Shown piece by piece: positions 16,612-24,989 of a DNA stretch of 64,000 nucleotides. The translations under genes and the position numbers were made by a program. Source of the DNA: an uncultured Eubacteriales bacterium (GTDB taxonomy: Bacteria > Bacillota > Clostridia > Oscillospirales > Acutalibacteraceae). The stretch covers positions 1 through 64,000 of the forward strand of contig UQEY01000005.1 of NCBI GenBank assembly GCA_900540235.1. The letters are read 5' to 3'. How positions within the stretch are numbered: the first letter of the stretch is position 1; every line of letters begins with the position of its first letter. The notes beneath the pieces are model-generated. The model was not told where the DNA came from and made no database searches. It worked only from the letters and a program-made list of their open reading frames with translations.

Positions 16612-17138
16612 AATTCACCTTTGACTATATTTTAACTAAGCAAGATTTGATTAACTTTGAACTTTTTAAGCTTAAAGGCAGTAAGTTTTTAACAATGCTT
16701 TATATTTCGGCTTTGGTTGTAATCGGCATTGGCACTTATTATTCTGTTAAAGACAGAGATATTACTTACATAATAATTATGGCTTTATATGCTTTGCTTA
16801 TAGGTTTGTTTTCACTTTATATCAGCAAAATAAGACCTAAAAGAAGGGCAAACAATTTTGTAAAAAAAGATGTGACATACACTCAGCTTAGGCAAATTAC
16901 GATTGACAACGAATGTGTTGAGTTTAAAACCTCGCCAAAGGAAAATGAGCCTATGCTTTTGGGTGTTTATCCTTACAACATTATTGAAGCTATAATTGAA
17001 TCAAAAAATTATATTCAATTTGTTTTGCCGAGCGGCGCAAATATTGTGCCTAAAGCAGCAATTCCGCAGGAAATAAGAGCGGATGTTATAAAATGCTTAA
17101 AAAATAATATGAATTATGTTTTCTATAACAAATTCTGA
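16608..17138 (+). CDS. YcxB-like membrane protein 2
   Basis: The 176-residue product has the same plan as its upstream neighbour: strand-rich start (MKFTFDYILTKQDLINF), two transmembrane helices (about 26-65), then a C-terminal domain (ITIDNECVEFKT...YPYNIIEAIIESKNYIQFVLP). The pair are probably old paralogues. AAAGGGGG upstream and an ATGA overlap with the first gene indicate co-translation. It sits directly before gyrA. Confidence 0.75.
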   Translation: MKFTFDYILTKQDLINFELFKLKGSKFLTMLYISALVVIGIGTYYSVKDRDITYIIIMALYALLIGLFSLYISKIRPKRRANNFVKKDVTYTQLRQITIDNECVEFKTSPKENEPMLLGVYPYNIIEAIIESKNYIQFVLPSGANIVPKAAIPQEIRADVIKCLKNNMNYVFYNKF

Positions 17139-17170
17139 CAATACAGTTACTCTTTTATGGAGGTTAAATA

Positions 17171-19675
17171 ATGGACAGTAATGAAATTCGTTACGACAAT
17201 CAAAAAATCAGAGATGTAGAAATAAGCGACGAGATAAGAAAAGCATTCCTTGACTATTCAATGAGTGTTATTGTTCAGCGTGCGTTGCCGGATGTTCGTG
17301 ACGGTTTAAAACCGGTTCACAGAAGAATACTTTATGCAATGTACACCAACAACCTTTACCCTGACAGACCGTACCGTAAGTGTGCAACAACTGTCGGTGA
17401 AGTGCTCGGTCACTATCATCCTCACGGCGACGCATCTGTTTATGACGCAATGGTTAGGCTTGCTCAGCCGTTTTCTATGAGGCACACTCTTGTTGACGGT
17501 CACGGTAACTTTGGTTCGGTTGACGGCGACCCTGCCGCTGCTTACCGTTATACTGAAAGCAGAATGAGCAAAATCGCAATGAAAATGCTTGAAGATATCA
17601 AGAAAGATACAGTTGATTTTGTTCCGAACTTTGACGATAACAGCAAAGAACCTACGGTTTTGCCTTCCCGTTATCCAAATCTTCTTGTAAACGGTTCTTC
17701 GGGTATTGCAGTAGGTATGGCTACAAATATTCCGCCGCATAATATGGGCGAAGTTGTTGAGGGTATGTGTTACTATATTGACAACCCTGACGCTTCTCTT
17801 GAAGAAATTATGCAGTATATTAAAGGTCCTGACTTCCCTACCGCAGGTATCATTATGGGTACAAGAGGTATTAAGGAAGCGTATGCAACCGGCAGAGGTA
17901 AAATTTATCTTCGTGCAAGGGCTGAAATAATCGAAACAAAGGGCGACAGGTACAAAATTGTTGTAACGGAAATTCCTTACGGCGTTAACAAAGCAAGGCT
18001 TATTACCCGTATTGCCGACTTAGTTAAGGAAAAAAGGCTTGATGGCGTTGCAGATGTTCAGGACTATTCCGACAGAAAAGGTATGCACATTGAAGTTACC
18101 GTTAAGCGTGATGCAAACGCTCAGGTTGTGCTCAACAATCTTTACAAAATGACCGATATGCAAGTTACATTCGGTGCTATTATGCTTGCACTTGTTGACG
18201 GTGTTCCAAAAGTATTAACTCTTAAAGAGATTTTAAAACAATATATTGACTTCCAAAGAGAAGTTATTACAAGAAGAACTCGTTTTGACTTAAACAAAGC
18301 TCAGGAGAGAGCTCATATTTTGGAGGGTCTTGCAAAAGCTATTGACATTGTTGATGAAGTTATTGCAACAATTCGTGCGTGCAAAGGCGGACAAGCCGAG
18401 GCAAAGCAGGCTATTATGGACAAGTTTGGCTTTGATGACCCGCAGGCAAGCGCTATTGTCGCTTACCGTCTCGGTCAACTTGCAGGTCTTGAAATTGAGA
18501 AGATTATGAATGAACTCGAAGAACTCCACGAGAAAATTAAGGACCTTACCGATATTCTCGGCAACGAGCAGAGAGTTAACGAGATTATTAAGACTGAAAC
18601 AAGGGAAACTACGGCTAAATTCGGCGATGAAAGAAGAACTGAAATTTCTGCGGCAGTCGGTGATGTTGAAGACGAAGACCTTATCCCTGTTGAAGATTGT
18701 ATTCTTACTCTTACGGAAAAAGGTTATATGAAGCGTCAGACTGTGGACACTTACAAGGCTCAAAACAGAGGCGGCAGAGGTGTGTCCGGTATGAGCAGGA
18801 GAGAGGAAGATGTTGCAAAAACAATGTTTGCCTGCTCTACTCACGACTTTATTATGCTCTTTACCAACAAGGGTAAAGTATTTAAGATGAAAGGTTATGA
18901 AATTCCTGAGTCGTCAAGAACAGGCAAGGGTATGAATGTTGTTAACATTCTCCCTCTTGAAGCAGGCGAGCAGATTACCGCTATGGTTCAGGTGCCAAAG
19001 GATGAAAACCGTTCATTCCTTTGTATGATGACTAAAAACGGTATTATTAAGAGGACTGCTCTTGACCAATACGACCATATTCGTAAGAGCGGTATTATTG
19101 CTATCAATCTTGACGAGGGTGACGAGCTTTCTTGGGTCGATATTACCGACGGTAACAGAAAACTTGTTGCCGCAACTCACGACGGTATGAGCATTTGCTT
19201 TGACGAAAATGATGCAAGGCTTATAGGCAGAACCGCAAGAGGTGTTAAGGCAATCACTCTTGCCGAGGGCGACTATGTTGTCGGCTTTGTTGCAGAGCAC
19301 GAGGGAGTCAAGCTTCTTACCGTAAGCGAAACGGGATACGGAAGAAAGAGCGAATTTTCAGACTACCGTGTTCAGTCAAGAGGCGGTAAAGGTCTTCTTA
19401 ATTATCGTGTGGATAAATACGGCAAGGTTGCAAATATTGCAGCCGTAACGGAAGAAAACGATGTTGTAATGATTTCCACCGACGGTATTATTATTCGTAT
19501 GCCGGTTGACCAAATCTCCACTTTCCAAAGACCTGCAAAGGGCGTTAAAGTTATGAGAGTTAACGAGGGCGAAAAACTTGCCACAATTTCTGTTGTTGAC
19601 AGATTTGAGGAAGAAGCGCAGAATGAAGAAAGTGCCGAGGAAACGGGCAACGAAACAACTTATGAAAGCGAATAA
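17171..19675 (+). CDS. gyrA: DNA gyrase subunit A
   Basis: The 834-residue product has the breakage-reunion domain with the catalytic Tyr in AAAYRYTESRMSK, and a C-terminal beta-propeller with the GyrA-box-like QNRGGRG. The quinolone-determining stretch reads HPHGDASVYDAMVRLAQPF, so Ala stands where E. coli has Ser83 while the Asp87 equivalent is kept. The C-terminal tail is acidic. GGAGG precedes the ATG. Confidence 0.98.
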   Translation: MDSNEIRYDNQKIRDVEISDEIRKAFLDYSMSVIVQRALPDVRDGLKPVHRRILYAMYTNNLYPDRPYRKCATTVGEVLGHYHPHGDASVYDAMVRLAQPFSMRHTLVDGHGNFGSVDGDPAAAYRYTESRMSKIAMKMLEDIKKDTVDFVPNFDDNSKEPTVLPSRYPNLLVNGSSGIAVGMATNIPPHNMGEVVEGMCYYIDNPDASLEEIMQYIKGPDFPTAGIIMGTRGIKEAYATGRGKIYLRARAEIIETKGDRYKIVVTEIPYGVNKARLITRIADLVKEKRLDGVADVQDYSDRKGMHIEVTVKRDANAQVVLNNLYKMTDMQVTFGAIMLALVDGVPKVLTLKEILKQYIDFQREVITRRTRFDLNKAQERAHILEGLAKAIDIVDEVIATIRACKGGQAEAKQAIMDKFGFDDPQASAIVAYRLGQLAGLEIEKIMNELEELHEKIKDLTDILGNEQRVNEIIKTETRETTAKFGDERRTEISAAVGDVEDEDLIPVEDCILTLTEKGYMKRQTVDTYKAQNRGGRGVSGMSRREEDVAKTMFACSTHDFIMLFTNKGKVFKMKGYEIPESSRTGKGMNVVNILPLEAGEQITAMVQVPKDENRSFLCMMTKNGIIKRTALDQYDHIRKSGIIAINLDEGDELSWVDITDGNRKLVAATHDGMSICFDENDARLIGRTARGVKAITLAEGDYVVGFVAEHEGVKLLTVSETGYGRKSEFSDYRVQSRGGKGLLNYRVDKYGKVANIAAVTEENDVVMISTDGIIIRMPVDQISTFQRPAKGVKVMRVNEGEKLATISVVDRFEEEAQNEESAEETGNETTYESE

Positions 19676-19804
19676 TAATCAAAAATGCATTAATATGTCT
19701 ATTATGTGTTAGAAAATTATAGAATTTACAATTTTTCTATAGTAATTTGACACGATATGATATATAATGACAAAAGTTTTTATTAAATAAGAGGAGTGAA
19801 GGCG

Positions 19805-21424
19805 TTGGATAAAGAGTCTTACAGCATTGATGACATTCTCTCTGAAGTTAAAAAGCACAGAGCAGAGCAAGAAAATGAAAATGTCAATGAAACCCCAATC
19901 GAAGAAGTAAAGCCTGAACCGGAAGAAAAAGAAGAGGTTAAGGTTTTTGAAGATAAACGACCTAAAGAAGAGGAGCAAAATACTGCCGAAGATAAAACAA
20001 TAGTTATGAAGCCTATTGTTGAAGAAGTTCAAAACGAAGAAGAAAGCGAAGAAACTTTTTCACAAGAAAATGAAGAAGAAACTTCTGAGCCTGAAATTCC
20101 GACTATTGAGGAGGAAGAAAGCAGTTATACCGATTCTGAAATCAGTGACAACCGGCAGACTGAAGAAGAAAAACAGGAAGGTATGGTTGACCTTCTTTCT
20201 TTGGCACAGGATGACGCTGAAGTTCCTCAGGTTATAAGAGATGAAGCTACCGAAATTAAAGAAGAAAAGAAGAAAACAAAGTTTTCAAAAACAAAAAAAG
20301 GCAAAGCAATCATTTCAATAATAATTATTCTTCTTGTTATGATAATTGCCGCAGGTGTTTTTGCACTTCTTTATGCAAATAATATGCTCAACAAAGTAAC
20401 AGATGACAAAAACGGTGAAGATTATTCAATGAGCACTTATTATGACGGTATGGACTTCTTAAAGGAAGACTTCCCGACAATTAAGGAAGCGAGTGCGGGC
20501 GAAGTTTACAGTTATGCCGAATACCTTAAACAATGGTATCAAAACGGCGACCCTGTAAGTTCAACTCATGTGCTCAATATTCTTCTTATCGGCGAAGACA
20601 CAAGAGAAGAAAAAATTTCCGACACTTCCCGTGCCGATTCCGCAATTATTGCAAGTATCAATATTGACACAAAGGAAATTCATCTTACTTCTGTTTTGCG
20701 TGACCTTTATGTTTACTTTGAAGTTGACGGCAAGGGTCAATACGGCAAAATCAACGCAGCAGCTTCTATGGGCGGAATGAAGTGCTATATCAACGCTATT
20801 GAAAGATACTACAAAATTGCTATTAACAACTATGCGGTAGTTAACTTCAATTCATTCCCTAAGATTATTGATGAACTCGGCGGTGTTACAATTAAAATTA
20901 CATCTGCTGAAATCAATGAAATTAACAATCACCCTAAAACATACGGCGGTGTTACAATTAAGCAGACATTTGACGGCACTGAGGGCAAGATGCTTCTCAA
21001 CGGCAAGCAGGCGCTCGCTTATTGCAGAATCAGGCATATTGACTCTGACGGCGCAAGAGCAAACAGGCAAAAGACAGTTCTTAACGCTTTGCTTAAAAAG
21101 ATGAGCAACGGCGGTACTGTTGATACAGTAAAGACGGTTAATGCACTTGTTGATTATGTTTACACCGGTTACAGCAAGAAAGAACTTGTTTCTATCGGCA
21201 ATACTGCACTTAAAGACGGCTGGCTCAACTATTCTATGAAAACTAAGAATGTTCCGGCTGAAGAAAACTGTGCAGGCGGTCAAAACTTCTCTGCCGCTCC
21301 TAATAACTGGATTTGGCTTGCAGATATTCCAAAGGATGCATATGAACTTCAAATGGAAATTTACGGCAAATCTAATATTGAGCTTAGCGATAACAGACCG
21401 GCTTATATAGAAATGGGTAAATAA
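19805..21424 (+). CDS. LytR-CpsA-Psr (LCP) family protein with long acidic N-terminus
   Basis: The 539-residue product has an unusual Glu-rich cytoplasmic region (about 1-155), a basic stop and one transmembrane helix (about 168-192), then an LCP domain: LLIGEDTREE, SRADSAIIASIN, LTSVLRDLYVYF, FPKIIDELGGVTI, LLNGKQALAYCRIRHIDSDGARANRQ. The arginines of the last block are the phosphate-binding residues. LCP enzymes attach anionic polymers to peptidoglycan. TTG at 19805 follows GAGGAG by eight bases; a GTG at 19796 overlaps the site itself. A repeat-derived terminator follows. Confidence 0.92.
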   Translation: MDKESYSIDDILSEVKKHRAEQENENVNETPIEEVKPEPEEKEEVKVFEDKRPKEEEQNTAEDKTIVMKPIVEEVQNEEESEETFSQENEEETSEPEIPTIEEEESSYTDSEISDNRQTEEEKQEGMVDLLSLAQDDAEVPQVIRDEATEIKEEKKKTKFSKTKKGKAIISIIIILLVMIIAAGVFALLYANNMLNKVTDDKNGEDYSMSTYYDGMDFLKEDFPTIKEASAGEVYSYAEYLKQWYQNGDPVSSTHVLNILLIGEDTREEKISDTSRADSAIIASINIDTKEIHLTSVLRDLYVYFEVDGKGQYGKINAAASMGGMKCYINAIERYYKIAINNYAVVNFNSFPKIIDELGGVTIKITSAEINEINNHPKTYGGVTIKQTFDGTEGKMLLNGKQALAYCRIRHIDSDGARANRQKTVLNALLKKMSNGGTVDTVKTVNALVDYVYTGYSKKELVSIGNTALKDGWLNYSMKTKNVPAEENCAGGQNFSAAPNNWIWLADIPKDAYELQMEIYGKSNIELSDNRPAYIEMGK

Positions 21425-21437
21425 TTTAAAATAACAG

Positions 21438-21469
21438 CGTAGGGGCGAACAGTGTTCGCCTCTTTTTTT
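21438..21469 (+). terminator. F2 palindrome acting as terminator
   Basis: GTAGGGGCGAACAGTGTTCG and CCT followed by seven T form a hairpin with a T tract behind the LCP gene. The 24 bases beginning at 21438 recur inside the RAYT transposase gene on the minus strand (about 46440-46463). Confidence 0.75.
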
Positions 21470-21502
21470 GGCAATGCTTTGGCAATGCAAAGAGAGGAAA
21501 AT

Positions 21503-22219
21503 ATGAAAAAAAGCAAGGGTGCAACAATAAGATTTGCAGTTAAAGAATCTTTGCCTGTACTTTTCGGTTATCTGTTTTTGGGTTCGGCATTCGGCATAAT
21601 GCTTTACAAAGCAGGATATAACTGGTTATGGGCAATTTTTATATCGTTAATTGTGTATGCGGGTTCGGGTCAGTTTTTGCTTGTGTCGTTAATCAGCACA
21701 AAAGCCGACCTTGCAACAACTGCGCTTATGACATTTTTTATCAACACCCGCCATATGTTTTACGGTTTGTCATATATTGAAAAGTTTAAAGCAGGCGGTT
21801 GGCGATATCCGTTTATGATTTTTACCTTGACGGATGAAACATATTCGGTAAATTCATCAATAGTGTCAGTTCCCGAAAATGTTGACGAGCCGAAAGCGAG
21901 ATTTTTAATCGGTGAGTTTAACCATATTTACTGGATAATCGGCTCAGCACTCGGTTCGCTTTTAAGCCAAATGATACCGATTGATTTTACAGGCATAGAT
22001 TTTTCGATGACGGCGCTTTTTGTTGTTATTTTTATTGATTTGATTAGAAATAATAAGGGCAAAAGTCCTATAATCGGCGCAGTCGGTGTATTTTCCGCAA
22101 TAATTTGCCTTGTAATTTTCGGCGCTGATAAATTTTTACTTCCGTCGCTTTTGATAACCGTTGTGGTTTTATCATCATTCAAAAAGTTTTTTGAAACGCA
22201 GGAGGTAAATGAAAAATGA
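21503..22219 (+). CDS. azlC: AzlC family branched-chain amino acid exporter subunit
   Basis: The 238-residue membrane protein has the AzlC pattern: ESLPVLFGYLFLGSAFGIML, YAGSGQFLLVSL, FFINTRHMFYGLS and FTLTDETYS. With AzlD it exports branched-chain amino acids. The ATG at 21503 follows AGAGAGG; earlier in-frame starts run through the repeat at 21438. It overlaps azlD by four bases. Confidence 0.93.
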   Translation: MKKSKGATIRFAVKESLPVLFGYLFLGSAFGIMLYKAGYNWLWAIFISLIVYAGSGQFLLVSLISTKADLATTALMTFFINTRHMFYGLSYIEKFKAGGWRYPFMIFTLTDETYSVNSSIVSVPENVDEPKARFLIGEFNHIYWIIGSALGSLLSQMIPIDFTGIDFSMTALFVVIFIDLIRNNKGKSPIIGAVGVFSAIICLVIFGADKFLLPSLLITVVVLSSFKKFFETQEVNEK

Positions 22220-22545
22220 CCTCTTCTCATCTTATTTTAATGATTATTGTTGCGGGTGTTGTCACTTTTGCAACAAGGCTTTTCCCTTTCGCACTTTTCG
22301 GTCAAAGTAAGGAAGTACCTAAGTTTATTAAATATCTCGGCAATGTTTTGCCTGTCGCAATTTTGGGTATTCTTATTGTTTATTGCCTTAAAGATTTTGA
22401 AAAGGGCGATATTAATTATATCATCCCTCAAATGATTTGCGTTGCACTCACCGCAGTTGTACATATTTGGAAAAAGAATACTCTTTTGAGCATTGCCGTC
22501 GGCACAATCGGCTATATGCTTTTGATACATTTTGTTTTTGTGTAA
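22216..22545 (+). CDS. azlD: AzlD family branched-chain amino acid transport subunit
   Basis: The 109-residue product has four hydrophobic helices and the typical TFATRLFPFALFG start and VLPVAILGILIVYCLKD core. It is the small partner of AzlC. The ATGA overlap with azlC indicates coupled translation. Confidence 0.92.
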   Translation: MTSSHLILMIIVAGVVTFATRLFPFALFGQSKEVPKFIKYLGNVLPVAILGILIVYCLKDFEKGDINYIIPQMICVALTAVVHIWKKNTLLSIAVGTIGYMLLIHFVFV

Positions 22546-22562
22546 AAATTTGTATAATAAAA

Positions 22563-22585
22563 GGCTAACAATGTTAGCCGCTACG
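22563..22585. repeat. F2 palindrome
   Basis: GGCTAACAATGTTAGCC followed by GCTACGA, the same layout as GGCGAACACTGTTCGCC-GCTACGA at 55-78 with compensated stem changes. Confidence 0.65.
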
Positions 22586-22634
22586 AAAATTCCTATGTAT
22601 TTAGATTATCAAAATGAATACAACCACCGTAACC

Positions 22635-22672
22635 AAAAAAGCAATCTGCCGTTAACTGACAGATTGCTTTTT
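22635..22672. terminator. Bidirectional terminator after azlD
   Basis: AGCAATCTG / CAGATTGCT stem with A and T runs on either side; it serves azlD and the convergent gene 22707-23024. Confidence 0.85.
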
Positions 22673-22706
22673 GTTTTATTATTGAAACAAATTAAGTTTT
22701 CTTATT

Positions 22707-23024
22707 TTATAGTATAACCCCAAATAAATTATAGCGAGTTACCGTGCAATAAATGCCTATTAATAGATTTATTGTTAGTGCAATAAAAAGAGTAATTAAT
22801 CCTTTTTTAGTCCAAATATATTTCCTATAACCTTTAAAGAATACCGGTAATAAAAGAAATATAATTATAAAAAATGAACCGCTCAATTCTCCGCGTCCAA
22901 ATTGATTTCTGAAATATATATTCCCAAAATCAGAAAATATTGAGCAAATCAATGTTAAAGCTGTTGAACCTATTGCAATTGATATTGGTTGGACGCAATA
23001 ATTAAAATTTTTATTATTCTTCAT
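22707..23024 (-). CDS. Small multi-pass membrane protein, unknown
   Basis: The 105-residue product has three probable transmembrane helices (about 13-33, 50-67 and 80-100) separated by short polar loops. AAAGGAAAAG lies upstream of the ATG at 23024; a longer in-frame reading to 23075 lacks a site. It is more AT-rich than neighbouring genes, and I recognise no family. It lies 65 bases downstream of hisF in the same direction. Confidence 0.65.
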   Translation of the reverse strand: MKNNKNFNYCVQPISIAIGSTALTLICSIFSDFGNIYFRNQFGRGELSGSFFIIIFLLLPVFFKGYRKYIWTKKGLITLFIALTINLLIGIYCTVTRYNLFGVIL

Positions 23025-23089
23025 GTTAAATTCTTTTCCTTTAATTTGTACTACATAAGTACCGATTACACGCATAATTCATTGCACTT

Positions 23090-23848
23090 TTAAATTCTTA
23101 CACTGATATTATTATCTCTCAAATACTTTTTAAGCTCGGGTATCGGGAGTTCGTTAAAATGGAAAAGGCTTGCCGCCAAAACTGCGTCGGCTTTGCCGGT
23201 TGTGAAAGCGTCAAGAAAATGCTCCGCTTTACCTGCGCCGCCGGAAGCGATAACGGGGATACCGACATTTTCGCTGATTGTTTTTGTAAGCTCAATATCG
23301 TAGCCGGTTTTTTGACCGTCTTGGTCCATAGAGGTCAGCAATATTTCACCTGCGCCTCTTTTTTCAGCTTCAATCGCCCATTTTACAGCATTAATTCCGG
23401 TCGGAATTCTGCCGCCGTTTAAGTAAACTTCCCAACTGCCATTGCCGTCACGCTTTGCGTCGATTGCACAAACAACGCATTGAGCACCAAACTTGTAAGA
23501 AGCTTCGTTGATTAAATCGGGGTTGCGAACAGCGGCTGAGTTAACGCTGATTTTGTCCGCACCGGCACGAAGAAGCTCTTTAAAATCATCAACTGTCTTG
23601 ATACCGCCGCCGACGGTGAACGGAATAAATACCGACTCGGCAACACGCTTTACAATGTCAACCATAGTGCTTCTGCCCTCGTGAGTTGCGGTAATGTCGA
23701 GCAAAACAAGTTCGTCCGCACCCTGTTCGTCATACGCTTTTGCACATTCAACCGGGTCGCCGGCATCTCGCAAGTCAACGAAAGAAACACCTTTAACAAC
23801 TCGTCCGTTTTTAACATCAAGGCAAGGAATAATTCTTTTAGCGTACAT
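23090..23848 (-). CDS. hisF: Imidazole glycerol phosphate synthase cyclase subunit
   Basis: The 252-residue TIM barrel carries the catalytic aspartates in IPCLDVKNGRVVKG (D11) and VCAIDAKRDG (about D130) and phosphate-binding loops TVGGGIKT and ASGGAGK. It forms IGP and AICAR from PRFAR with ammonia from HisH. Its ATG overlaps the hisH stop by one base. No other his gene is in the window. Confidence 0.96.
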   Translation of the reverse strand: MYAKRIIPCLDVKNGRVVKGVSFVDLRDAGDPVECAKAYDEQGADELVLLDITATHEGRSTMVDIVKRVAESVFIPFTVGGGIKTVDDFKELLRAGADKISVNSAAVRNPDLINEASYKFGAQCVVCAIDAKRDGNGSWEVYLNGGRIPTGINAVKWAIEAEKRGAGEILLTSMDQDGQKTGYDIELTKTISENVGIPVIASGGAGKAEHFLDAFTTGKADAVLAASLFHFNELPIPELKKYLRDNNISVRI

Positions 23849-24459
23849 TACTCATCCCCCATTTCCAAAAAGTTTTTAAGTAAAGCAAGTCCCGCTTTAC
23901 TGCTTTTTTCAGGATGAAACTGAGTGGCACAAAGCTTGCCTTTTTGAACCGCACATTCAATTTCTACTCCGTAATTTGTTACACCTGCAACAACATCTTC
24001 GTCTGCACCGTCAAGATAAAACGAATGAACGAAATAAAAATAACTTTCATCGTCAATATTTTTAAAAATGCCGCCCTTTTGTTTAAGGCTTACGCTGTTC
24101 CAACCGATATGAGGAACTTTCAAGCCTTTGTCCTTTGGGATAGAAACGATTTTGCCTTTAAGTATTCCAAGACCGTCAACACCCGGGCTCTCCTCACTGC
24201 TCTCAAAAAGAAGCTGCAAACCGAGGCAAATACCGAGAAAATTTTTCTTTCTTGCGGCTTGCTTAACCGTGTCAACAAGTCCCCTTTCTTCCATTGAAGC
24301 CATAGCGTCACCGAAAGAGCCGACACCCGGCAAGATGACATGACTTGCAGACAAAATTTTGTCTTTATCCTGCGTTATTTCACTTTCGGCACCGAGGTAA
24401 TCAAGCGCCTTTTTCACGCTTGAAAGATTACCCGCACCGTAATCTATAATTGCTACCAT
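23848..24459 (-). CDS. hisH: Imidazole glycerol phosphate synthase glutaminase subunit
   Basis: The 203-residue class I amidotransferase starts IDYGAGNLSSVKKAL, has the nucleophile Cys in FLGICLGLQLLFESSEE and the His-x-Glu pair in ATQFHPEKSSKAG. It feeds ammonia to HisF. GGAG precedes the ATG. It is transcribed divergently from the tRNA-Ser gene. Confidence 0.96.
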   Translation of the reverse strand: MVAIIDYGAGNLSSVKKALDYLGAESEITQDKDKILSASHVILPGVGSFGDAMASMEERGLVDTVKQAARKKNFLGICLGLQLLFESSEESPGVDGLGILKGKIVSIPKDKGLKVPHIGWNSVSLKQKGGIFKNIDDESYFYFVHSFYLDGADEDVVAGVTNYGVEIECAVQKGKLCATQFHPEKSSKAGLALLKNFLEMGDE

Positions 24460-24528
24460 AACTTATCTCCATAGTATGTATATTATATAATAAATTTATT
24501 TTATCATAAATTATAATCAGTTTCAATA

Positions 24529-24557
24529 TTGACAAAAACATTAAAAAAGTATACAAT
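24529..24557 (+). promoter_or_regulatory. Promoter of the tRNA-Ser gene
   Basis: TTGACA (24529-24534), a 17-base spacer and TACAAT (24552-24557) lie 15 bases before the mature tRNA end, a near-consensus sigma-A promoter. Confidence 0.8.
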
Positions 24558-24572
24558 AAATCTACTGCATAC

Positions 24573-24662
24573 GGAGTGGTACCGAAGAGGTCATAACGGC
24601 ATGGACTCGAAATCCATCGTGTGAGCAATCACCCGTGGGTTCAAATCCCACCCACTCCGCCA
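24573..24662 (+). tRNA. tRNA-Ser (anticodon CGA)
   Basis: The acceptor stem pairs GGAGTGG with CCACTCC, discriminator G, encoded CCA. The anticodon arm GGACTCGAAATCC shows CGA, the variable arm GTGAGCAATCAC makes the long type II arm of serine tRNAs, and the T arm is GTGGGTTCAAATCCCAC. Total 90 bases. It reads UCG codons. Confidence 0.96.
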
Positions 24663-24664
24663 TA

Positions 24665-24699
24665 CAAAAACAGGTTGACATTTTATCAACCTGTTTTTT
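24665..24699 (+). terminator. Terminator of tRNA-Ser
   Basis: AACAGGTTGA / TCAACCTGTT stem followed by T residues, directly after the CCA end. Confidence 0.88.
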
Positions 24700-24759
24700 G
24701 TTATAATTGATGTTATATTTTTTGAGTATATTAAGAGGGTCTGTCGACGACCTGTTATT

Positions 24760-24945
24760 TTACAAATCATCCGCATCCTGCACAGGCATATCAAGCTCGT
24801 CGTTATAGTACATATCGGCAGGAACACCGGTATACATTCCCTGCGGGTCGGCTTGAACAATTTCGGGATTTAAGAATGATGTGTAATCGTTAAATTTGTT
24901 TTTGTTTTTATTTTTGTTTTTGCTTTTTTTATCATTATTTTTCAA
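24760..24945 (-). CDS. Small acidic-tailed conserved protein, unknown
   Basis: The 61-residue product has a Lys/Asn repeat start (KNNDKKSKNKNKNKNK) and an acidic tail ending ELDMPVQDADDL. TTG at 24945 is the likely start because AGGGGTG lies eight bases upstream, the same arrangement as the next gene upstream (25613). Composition fits a small soluble protein; the tail is reminiscent of short uncharacterised clostridial proteins. It lies 44 bases downstream of 24990-25613 and is probably co-transcribed. Confidence 0.6.
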   Translation of the reverse strand: MKNNDKKSKNKNKNKNKFNDYTSFLNPEIVQADPQGMYTGVPADMYYNDELDMPVQDADDL

Positions 24946-24989
24946 AAAAATCACCCCTGCAATTATGTTTTGCAAGGGTGTGTTTTTTA

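Noticed and set aside
19747..19768. TTGACA and TATAAT before the LCP gene as a promoter
   Set aside because: The two hexamers are only ten bases apart, too close for sigma-A.
24573..24600. TGGTACC in the tRNA gene resembling the T-box antiterminator motif
   Set aside because: The bases are part of a complete tRNA-Ser cloverleaf with encoded CCA.
24591..24860. Minus-strand frame overlapping tRNA-Ser
   Set aside because: It runs through the tRNA gene and its terminator and looks like translated tRNA sequence.
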